DNA of 64,000 nt. Origin: Lycocorax pyrrhopterus obiensis (lineage: Eukaryota; Chordata; Aves; Passeriformes; Paradisaeidae). A program made the translations under genes and the position numbers. The notes beneath the pieces are model-generated. The model was given only the letters and a program-made list of their open reading frames with translations. It was not told the origin of the DNA and did no database searches. Below, piece after piece: positions 26,356 to 34,925 of this stretch. The stretch's first letter is position 1; each line of letters begins with the position of its first letter. The stretch covers positions 89,039,047-89,103,046 of the forward strand of contig JACSVZ010000004.1 of assembly GCA_014706295.1 (NCBI GenBank), written 5' to 3'.

Positions 26356-27745
26356 ACCATAGAATAATTTAGGCAGGAAGAGATCTCTGAAGAATGTATG
26401 CCTCACTCTCCACTCAGAGTAGGAGTGGCTTTGAGGTGAATTTTCGCCATAATTTTCCTATGTACTGAGGTGAATCTGGACAGTATTTCTTGCCCGTCTT
26501 GAAGCAGTGAGTAATTTGTGCTCATTTGCAGTTGTGCAGAGCCTCCCTCTGCTTCTGTGATGAGTCAAAGTTGATAGAGGTGGGCTTGCAGTGACAGTGA
26601 ACAGCTCCCTCAGCATACTGGGGTGCATCCCATCAGATTCTATGCCCTCCATAGCTCTGTCTTCTTCTACTGAGGATGCTGCTTCACTACCACAGACCTC
26701 TATTAGGCCTGAGGAACTGGAAGGCCAGAGGGCAGACCTTTCCAGTGAAAACTAAGGCAAAAAGGCCTTTGAGTATGTTGGTCTTTCATCATTGGATGAA
26801 AGACACCTCTATGTTACAGAATTATTAGATCCCTTGTCTCACTGAACATTATGCTACACACTCTTCAGTCTGTGTTTTGCTGCCTGAGTAATTTGGATGT
26901 ACAAAATCTCTCTTCACCCATTTCACCTCCCTCACATTTTTCCAACTCCAGCTGTGCTGTGATTTTCTTAACTCCACTCCTGCCTGCAGCACAACATTTC
27001 TAAATCTGCCAGGAGTAGTGTGTTCCTGCCCCATCTTCTGGGTACTTCATTTTGTCTTTTAAACTCAGATAGGAGGTGATGGTTTATCTCTGCTGGCCTT
27101 CTGCTATACTTGTCTTGCTTTCTGCATGTCTGAATGGGTGCTCTTCTGCATAGAGGAATGTCCCCTTGGAAATCAAGTAGCATTGCGTCTTTACTTTCCA
27201 AGGTTTTCAGCAATGGGATCCTGCTAAGCAGATCCCTAGACAATTGAAAATCAATTTTTGTGAAACACAGGAGTTTAATTCCTTTAGTTATAATTCTACT
27301 ACTTTTCTTGCTTATTTTCTTCAAGAATTTAAACTTGATAGTTTCATAGTCATTGCATCCCAGGATGCCCTTGGACTTCACGTCCTTGACCAGTTCTTCT
27401 GTCCTATGATGAACAGGTCCAGCAGAGTATCCACCCAGTCAGTTTGTCAGTCTCTTGCAGCAACAAAAGGTCATCAGCAGGCTGCAAAAAGCTCTCTGTG
27501 TTGTTCACATCTAAGCTTATTTCCTCCTCAGTGGGTATCATGTTGGTTGAAATTCCCCATAAGTAGCAGTCGTGATCATCAGGTTTCTTTCTTCTGTCTA
27601 AAGAAGCCCTTCTCTGATTCTTCTTGATCATGTGGTTTATAGCAGGCACCTACAGCAATGTCCCCCCTGATAAGTCTGATTCAAGGCAACTCTCATATTT
27701 CAGCCACTCCTCAACACAGCACAACTGTTCGTCCTTATCTTTTCA
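26356..27745 (-). mobile_element. Decayed CR1 LINE with internal deletion
   Basis: Read on the minus strand, the segment starts (high coordinates) inside the CR1 ORF2 endonuclease, runs into the start of the reverse transcriptase, and ends near 26356 in a remnant of the CR1 3' end. The plus-strand text CATAGAATAATTTAGGCAGG at 26358-26377 recalls the reverse complement of CR1 termini. Nearly all of the reverse-transcriptase core and the ORF2 C-terminus are absent between about 26450 and 26360, so the two parts are joined by a deletion. Several frameshifts and stops, and weak similarity overall, indicate an old copy. Orientation and family are secure; the exact ends are not. Confidence 0.85.
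26458..27735 (-). pseudogene. CR1 ORF2 remnant (endonuclease to RT start)
   Basis: In life ORF2 encodes an AP-type endonuclease fused to a reverse transcriptase that nicks target DNA and copies the LINE RNA. The remnant is in at least three frames. At 27650-27735 the words GDIAVGACYKPHDQEE fit the endonuclease segment usually reading GDIVVGVYYRPPDQEE. At 27404-27600 a frame holds NTESFLQPADD. At 26968-27381 a 137-codon frame carries DFQLSRDLLSRIP, then IQTCRKQDKYSRRPAEINHHLL, matching the linker after the endonuclease. At 26600-26652 ESDGMHPSMLREL fits the RT entry motif (DGIHPRVLREL). The YADD-type catalytic centre is not present. Frameshifts lie near 27390 and 27640. It is non-functional. 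Confidence 0.85.
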
Positions 27746-30700
27746 GGCATATAATTGGTTTACACTACGCAGATGTAGAATTACATTAAGACAGTAAGAA
27801 GTTTGGGGAAAAAAATATTAAAAAGACAAAAACAATTTGAGCTCATTCATTTACATGCAATAATCCTCAATTATTAAACTTAATTACACATTTGTTCTAT
27901 TCTGGGAAAAAGTACACATTACTTAGTATTTATTGTGGGAACACAGCAGATTATTCCTTTCGTAAGTAACCTTCAGTTTTCCGGTCTTTTCTGGATCAGA
28001 GTGTAAGAGCATAAAATTGTAATTGAACAATATCAGATCTGGTAGACAACATTTTAATCTCAGTATAAACCAGTAAGGCAGTGATGTCATTCTTGTACAG
28101 TAAGGAAGCCAGTGAGATATTTTGATAACATTTATGATTTATTAAGCATCCAGCAGTCACCTGTGCAGTTTTAAGCAGAGCCAAAAGCAGACTGTGAAGC
28201 ACCAGAAGATAGAACAGGTGTAGACAAGCATAATCCAGTGGGTTTTTTTAGTGAAGTTCATTGAGCAGAAACATTCATTTCAGTGTAAATCACATGCTTT
28301 ATTAAATTCTTGTCAATTCTTCTATTTCTCTTTGTTTGAGTTATTAGCATTCAGTATTGATGTACTCATCCACACACTGAAGTTTATGGATCCCCTTGAG
28401 TTCTCTATGCCAATAGGAACCTACAAGTTTAGGTGGAATGAATGGTCATTAATGCCTGGGTATAATTTGTCTCACAATCTTGATTTTAAAAATCCACATG
28501 AGAGCTATACTTTCCTAATAGCAGGATCTGGAAATTTTGTTTCTTTTATCACTTTATGAATGTTAGAGATTTTCTCCCTCTAGTTTCTTCAGCTGTGTAT
28601 TCATGATGCTTTAATAAGCAGAGCTGTTCATTGACTAAATAATTAAAATATTCCATTAAGTATGGGTAAAAAAAGATAATCTAGAATCACAAGAGAACTA
28701 CGTAATTTTCAATTTTGGATACCTAGGAAACTTAGGAAAAATAATAAATTTTAAATTTCTATTGTTTAATCCCATTAATGTATCAGGACAAATATGAACC
28801 CACTGAGATGTAAAAGAAGCCATTTTACTCATAGGAACAGTGGAAAAGGTATGGAAAGGATTCATATTTCCTTTTGCAATACATTGCTCTTTTTTTTCAT
28901 CACATGTATTAGTCAGCTGAAGAAATTAGTCAGTTAGTCAAAAGAAACTGAACTGGTGAACCAGTCTGTCTGAAACCAAATATCCAGCAAAAACATATCT
29001 TTCCAACTAAAGGGTAAATCAGACACCCTCCTTTGGCCAGAGTGCCAGCACCCAAATTCTTGTCTCTGCAGAGTACAAAAAGTGAAAAGAGTGCAATCAT
29101 GAAGGGCTATGTCTGCTTTTCCAAGTTAAATGCAGAGCAGACTGCAGCATAAATCTTGTTTAGAGAGGCAAAAGGCCGTATTAGGCAGTTTAGGAACCTA
29201 ATTACACATTAAGTCTACTACAGAACAGAGCACAACTAAAAAAAACACTTCACCTTGTTGCAGCAGTGGAATTTAATAATACCTTTATTCTTGCTTTCTT
29301 ACAGATTATTAAATTGTTTTCTATTGATAAAAGAGGCTCTATTGGTACTGGTAGAGGAAATTTGTTGTTATGGATTGACACCGTTAATTCAGCATTATTT
29401 TTTGTTCCTGTGATTTTTTTCAAAGGAGTATAAACAGCATATATGTGATGTTTATTGTATTACATTTTGTAATTTCTTGGTGAGACCTGAAACATAGATA
29501 AAAGCAAGCCAGAGGTGCAACCTAGCAAAACTAATGTGCTCTGAGGAAAAGCCAGGGAATACTTCATAAGTATTTTAGGAATCTCTGAAGGGCTATATAC
29601 GTAAGAAAATCTGATGAAAATCAAAATGAGTATATTTTACTATGACACTGTTGTGGTTAATGTAAGATTAATATTTCAATGTTGAGGGAAAAGTCATAAG
29701 GACCATAAGTTAAAATATTTCTTTTCAGGGGGAAATAGAAGGAAATGAAAAACAATAAAGAAAATGCAAGCCCAACTAACTTAAGCAGACACTTATAGAT
29801 AAGTTTCTTTCAAACACAGTAGAATTTGGTAATAAAATCTGCTTTGATTCTAACCTGTTACTCATAAAAAAAGATAGAATACTTCTAAAATTTTGGATTA
29901 CCAGCGTGAATAGAAAAAACATTTCAAGCATAACAATTTCCGAAGAACAATCCCATAGAACACAGAAGTTTACTGCTTCCAGGGAAAGGTGTTTTGATTT
30001 CTAAACTATTGCAATTTCAAATTCAGTTTCTTGCGTGTTGAAAATAATGATAAAAAAAGTTTAATCTTCTGCCACTTTTGAAAGTAATGCCAGGATTTCA
30101 GATATTGCCAAAATGACAAGTTGTTGCTAGCTACCAGAACAATAAATCACTTAAATATCTGGAGCTTGATCAAAAAATAAAGTGGCATTAGCTGTATGTT
30201 TTCAGTAGGAAACTGAGGATAACAGTATGTCTCTAATTCTCGCCACTTACTCAATCTTCAGGGAATGATCCCTGATGCTTGGTTCAAATCTGTGTAGCCT
30301 GTTTGAAAAACAAAAAAATTAAAACTTTGGGATGAAGGAATAGTTAGCTTTAGGTTCAATTCCAGTTTCGGCATGAGATGTCGACTGGCTTCTTAAACCA
30401 CCCCAAACATTTATAAGAAAAGTAAGAAGTGGAACTTAATGCAAATGAGTAGGGAAGCAATAACTAAAAGACAATTAAATTTGGCATTCGTATGTATAAT
30501 GTATACACATAATTTCATATATATTGTGTTATAGAAATGGAAGAATTTTTTTTTAATATGATGGTATACGTGGCCGAAGAGTTTCTTTTTAAATTGTAAA
30601 TGTAGCATTTTTTTCTAAACTAGGATACTGATGAGCTTGGCGGTCTAGGACAATGTGCAAAAAGGACCTTAGTGCTAGCAGTGTCTCATGAGGATGACTA

Positions 30701-33700
30701 CAGCTGTGGCAGTGTCTTTTGTGTGGTCTGCAACTGTAGACACAAATATCTTAACCAGAGGCTATTTTTGCACACTTGTGAAAATGAAACTAAGAAGGGT
30801 GCAGAATTAAACAGTGTTTTCCAAAAATATTTTGAGCAATTGATGTGGCTTGAAAATATAACCTGAAGATTGCAGTTAGGGCTAGTATCCCAGAATTACT
30901 TGATACAATGCACAGGCTGCGCTATTCTTACTTCTGGAAAGGCCATTGACAAGAGTCAAGTGATTGATATGCTTTTCAAAAATCCCAGAATATTTAATTT
31001 TTTTATATAAATTACTTAGTAAAGGGAAACTATTGCTCCTTTCCTAGAAAGTGTTTGAAAGACTTGATGTGGAAGATAAAAACACTGTTTTTTGCTTGTA
31101 ATTATTGATTCTGGTAACTGGCTGCTTCCTTGGGTTTTTTTTTGTTGTCTGTTTGTTTGTTTTTTTGGGGGTGGGGTGTTTCTTGTTTTGTTTGTTTTTT
31201 CTTTTTGTTTGTGTTCTGTTGCTGGTTTTTTGTTAGTTGTTGTAGCTGTTGTTTTTTGGTTTTGGGGTTGTGGGTTTTGTGGGGTTTTTTTTGTTTAATG
31301 CTAAACTTTTAGAAAATTCTTTATTCATAACAGAATTAATTCCCACAGCTACTTCTTTTACCTTTCACAGTTCAGCTGCAAACACAATTTTCTCTTCTTT
31401 TCTCTATCACCGTATGTGCATAAGCCATATCTATAAAGTACTATCATTTTAACATTCTTCCTTAAGTTCATCAGCATAATTTTTTCCTCATATTTAAAGG
31501 ATAAATCAGCTATAGTAAGACTGGTCTCAAAAAAGGTTTGGCACATAGCAACAGGGAATTTCGTTGAGTAGTTTTAAAAGAAACTACAGTGGAGTATGAG
31601 CGAGTTCAAAGTTAAGACACAAGGCAAACCGAATCAAATAAACAAATGAACAAATCATAAGATAGAAATTTATTTTCAAGGTTTTGTAGTTTTTTTTTTT
31701 TTACAAAAAATCATCAGAGAAGGAATTACTTTTCTTGCTGGAAACCATGTAACTGAAATAGGCATGTAAAAACAAATTGTCGACACCTAGCAAGTTTTCC
31801 TCAAACAAGGGTGTAAAAGCTGGCTGAAGTGCTGTGGCTATTCAGTCTCCTTCATTATTTCACCCAATTTCCTGACAGAAAATTCTGTAGTTCACAGCAG
31901 GTAAGTCTGTTTCTGCCTGGCACAACTGAAATGTGTGGCCAGTCTAACTACCCTCATTACCCCAAAAGGAACCTATCTCCAAAACTGCTGGAAAATTCAG
32001 TATCACACAAATTTAGAATAAAATTACCAAGTTGCAACAATAGCCTCATAATACTGGGAAGATAAAATCAAAGCATTAGATGTGAAGATTTCTGTGGAGA
32101 ATGTATATTAATTGAGTGTGCCCATACATCATTTTATTAAGCCAACAAAATTAGTGCAGGAGACTTGCAATACATCATGGAGAAGGGCAATAGTAACCAG
32201 TGCAAGTGTAATGCCTGCAGCTGATCTGTTTTCCAGGGGCTGCCTTATTAGCAGTCGGGTGCTGGCGCTGAGACTTCCAGACAGTTGTTGCAGAAGCTGA
32301 AATTAGTTCACTAATCCCCATCATCGCATTCCTCTGCTCTCCCTTTTACTGGTGTTTTCATTAAAGATGCAGGTATATAACCTAGCAATATATTCCAGAT
32401 TCATGTGAGGGAATAAAGAGCTCAGTGTCTGACAGCTCAGTGGCGAGGTTTGGGGTCAGGAGGTTTAGAGGCAAGGAAGCAACCCGTTGCAAGTTGCTTT
32501 TCAGTTACCATTTTACAAAAAGATTAAGCAAGGATACACTTCACTAATGCTAGTGCAAAGAGATTGTTCCTGCTTTAAGTCAGAGATAGCCTTCCTACTT
32601 CCACATTCCAGATAGTGGCAATGGGCTAACTTTTTAATTTTGTTTCGATTGAGGGCTTTCCACCAGCCAACACTCCTCCTGCTCCTTTGTGTTATAGCAG
32701 CATCCGTGACTGGGCTTTTGTTTCCAGGTGATGATCAGTATAGCCCCCTTGGCAGTACGTTAAATGTCTGAAAGGGATTCAGAAGAAAAATTCAGTACTG
32801 GCATTGGAAACAGTAAATGCAGCATAAGGTACCTTTTGGGTCATCTTGTTGTGTCTACAAGCTCATCTTTAGGGTATACATTTGGGCTTGAATTCACTGA
32901 TTACTTTTTTCTGGTTAGTACACTATTTTAGTGCATATGACTGCGTATATTGCATTTTAATGTGCCCATATTACAGTTGCAAATATCATGTAAATTTATA
33001 TCCTGCTAACTTCTCTGTGGTGACCATCCCCAGGTCCTGTTTTAGCTGCATGTTGTGTTTACTCCACCTGTTCCCCACAGATATCTTTGGTTGCCTTCTT
33101 AGTTCAAGGGAGATTTGTTTATTACTGCTCTATACCAGCACAGTATATCTAATGCTTTCTACAAAACATGCCAGTTCACACAGCTCTGCCACACAGAGGG
33201 ATAAATTCATCACCTAGAATGTGCCCACTTGCCTCTCACCGATCTGCACAGGAAGGAAAATGGGACTGCAGGTGCCTTCCAGCTTGGTTTAAGGAATCAT
33301 GTTTGGTCAGCTAGAAGATGCCTATTACTGCGGGGTTTTGTTTCATAGCTAGGGAGGATGCGCATTTTCATACCTGAGTGGGACTGAACAATCGTAATAC
33401 TGCTTATACACCACCTTTGAGAACAAAACAATTACTGAAATAAATGCATGATCATCACATGCATTTTCTGTGTCTAATTATGCAAAGAAACACTCTAAAA
33501 ATAAAGTCATTTTTATTCATTTTTTCTGGTCATATGCCTGACTTCATAGTTATAACTATAGACAATAACATGGAAAAAGACATTGCAGAAGACAATAGAT
33601 GCAGCAACATTTTAAATTGCATAGCTTTAGAAATAAAATGCTGATGCTCTCTCTCTCTCAGCAGAACCAAAACTTCACTGTGCATTAACGGATGATGACA

Positions 33701-33751
33701 TTAGAGTGTTACAGGGAATGCATAATCAAAAGACAGGCTTCACGACTCCCT
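27746..33751. other. Non-coding AT-rich stretch
   Basis: No gene recognised in 6 kb. It holds the extreme T/G tract at 31131-31296. The part at about 32110-32400 is repeat-free, GC-intermediate and looks like conserved non-coding DNA. A CT microsatellite of six units lies just before 33660. The 111-codon frame at 32882-33217 (+) and the 102-codon frame at 28251-28559 (+) show no domain or motif. Confidence 0.55.
31131..31296 (+). repeat. T/G-rich tract with only two adenines
   Basis: 166 bases almost wholly T and G on the plus strand. Only two A (31235, 31244) and about half a dozen C are seen. Units are irregular: TTTG, GTTTGTTTG, GGGGGTGGGG and GGGGTTGTGGG. The G runs near 31169-31180 and 31264-31285 could contribute to G-quadruplex formation on this strand. 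Three overlapping open frames here are composition artefacts. Confidence 0.85.
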
Positions 33752-33757
33752 GAAACT

Positions 33758-34038
33758 TGTGTCAAAACTCGCAGTCTTCTGAGTCTTGGATTATGATTTC
33801 TCAGCACAGAGCTCCAGCAACACACAGCAACCAGGAGCAACCACCTCAACCTTTGCTCCTCCCAGGGTCTGATTTATAGGGCTTCTGCCCGCCCTGCAGC
33901 CACAGCTGTTTGTAGGAGGTTGATGAGCACCTTAGGTTGAGGTGGTCTTAATTAACAATTGGATCCTGGTGTGGATCCTGGTCTTGAGTGAGAGTTTGAC
34001 TAGTGCATACCATCAGGGTTTAAATGCATTATACGACA
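33758..34038 (-). repeat. 3' LTR of the miniature element
   Basis: 281 bp. On the minus strand it follows the polypurine tract and one T. A TATA-like CTATAAA (plus 33873-33879) sits mid-LTR, flanked by a 12-bp perfect inverted repeat (plus 33841-33852 and 33934-33945). The direct repeat GGATCCTGG occurs twice within 22 bases around 33961-33981. No clear AATAAA polyadenylation signal is seen. Confidence 0.93.
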
Positions 34039-34039
34039 A

Positions 34040-34057
34040 TTCCCCCTTTTTCTTTTT
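34040..34057 (-). promoter_or_regulatory. Polypurine tract
   Basis: On the minus strand an uninterrupted purine run AAAAAGAAAAAGGGGGA ends one T before the TG of the 3' LTR. This is the standard plus-strand primer site for retroviral reverse transcription. Confidence 0.9.
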
Positions 34058-34178
34058 GCACTAGCCAAACTATATTTAATATATTTTTTTAATCTTTTTT
34101 AATAAATAACAATTAAATTAATATTTTTTCTGACTCCATTTCAAGACCTTTAAGTTAGTTTTTCTCAGTCCCCCGTTG

Positions 34179-34570
34179 CTCACCTCTTTGGGTGTTTTGT
34201 ATTTAGTACTTTTTTAAAGATTTTGAGAGGATATGCTGGAGGGCTTTAAATATAGCCTGTTCTTTGTTGACAGACTCTTTTCCCTCCAGCCCCTGGTCTT
34301 CACCTCTTCTGGTGATAGTCGGGAGCTCCTTTTTTGGGAGCCTTTTCTCGGCCTCCTGAGCTCCAAGGGAGCCATCTTGCCACTTCCCCCCCGCTGCGGT
34401 CTTGCTGTCACAGTCCTCACCTCTTTGGGTATGGACCACCAAAGTCCTGCTGAGGCAGTTCTCACCCAGGTATAGATCTGGGAAGACCCCTCTGGGTGTT
34501 TTTGACCAGGGCCTCAAAGGGAGTTGTCTTGCAACTCCCTCCTGCTGTGGCAGTCCTCACGTCTTCGGGT
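34179..34570 (-). repeat. Diverged internal tandem repeats of the miniature element
   Basis: A 15-base motif CTCACCTCTTTGGGT (plus-strand reading) recurs at 34179-34193, 34416-34430 and 34556-34570 (as CTCACGTCTTCGGGT), with a weaker form at 34299-34313. Spacing is about 117-140 bases. Around two of them a longer block also repeats (AAGGGAG, CTTGC, CTCC, GCTG words at 34366-34430 and 34517-34570). The internal region therefore seems to have grown by local duplication rather than to be a deleted retroviral gene. Confidence 0.7.
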
Positions 34571-34621
34571 ATGTTGGATCACTGGAATTTTGCCATCGCG
34601 GTTCTCACGCTGTGTGTTGGT

Positions 34622-34639
34622 ATCACGCCGGGGTCACCA
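34622..34639 (-). promoter_or_regulatory. Primer binding site, tRNA-Trp type
   Basis: On the minus strand, two bases after the 5' LTR, the sequence TGGTGACCCCGGCGTGAT appears. It matches the complement of the tRNA-Trp 3' end used by avian leukosis/sarcoma-type viruses at 17 of 18 bases (the G at position 11 is normally A). This fixes the element's orientation and suggests its helper lineage. Confidence 0.9.
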
Positions 34640-34641
34640 CT

Positions 34642-34919
34642 TGTGCCAGAGCTCGCAGTCTTCTGAGTCTTGGATTATGATTTCTCAGAGCAAAGCTCCA
34701 GCAACACACAACACAGAACAACCACCTCAACCTTTGCTCCTCCCAGGGTCTGATTTATAGGGCTTCTGCCCGCCCTGCAGCCACAGCTGTTTGTAGGAGG
34801 TTGATGAGCACTTTAGGTTGAGGTAGTCTTAATTAATAATTGGATCCTGCTGTGGATCCTGGTCTTGAGTGAGAGTTTGGCTAGTGCATACCAACAGGGT
34901 TTAAATGCATTATACGACA
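34642..34919 (-). repeat. 5' LTR of the miniature element
   Basis: 278 bp, about 94% identical by hand alignment to the other LTR, with a 3-base gap. It carries the same TATA-like box (plus 34754-34760) and the same inverted repeat (plus 34722-34733 and 34815-34826), here with one mismatch. Transcription from it would run leftward through the internal region. Confidence 0.93.
34754..34760 (-). promoter_or_regulatory. TATA-like box of the 5' LTR
   Basis: Minus-strand CTATAAA lies within GC-richer sequence about 120 bases from the inner LTR edge, a usual place for the U3 promoter. The same box is kept in the other LTR at 33873-33879. Function is inferred from position. Confidence 0.6.
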
Positions 34920-34925
34920 GAAACT

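Larger units (their letters stand above)
33752..34925 (-). mobile_element. Miniature non-autonomous LTR retroelement (ERVK-like, tRNA-Trp primed)
   Basis: A complete but tiny element on the minus strand. The outer 6-bp direct repeat GAAACT (33752-33757 and 34920-34925) is the target-site duplication. Inside are two LTRs of about 280 bp, each TG...CA in plus orientation, and an internal region of only 603 bp. The minus-strand order is 5' LTR, primer binding site, internal repeats, polypurine tract, 3' LTR. There is no gag, pol or env and no frame over about 100 codons, so it could only have moved with proteins from another element. A 6-bp duplication is typical of class II (ERVK/alpha-beta-like) integrases, and tRNA-Trp priming is typical of avian alpharetroviruses. 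By hand alignment the LTRs differ at about 16 sites plus one 3-base gap, so the insertion is not recent. It resembles in concept chicken ART-CH or plant TRIM elements; I cannot name the family. Confidence 0.93.

Noticed and set aside
34203..34517. 104-codon minus-strand frame in the miniature element, considered as a residual viral gene
   Set aside because: No gag, protease, RT or env motif; it lies across the tandem repeats and competes with other frames of similar length.
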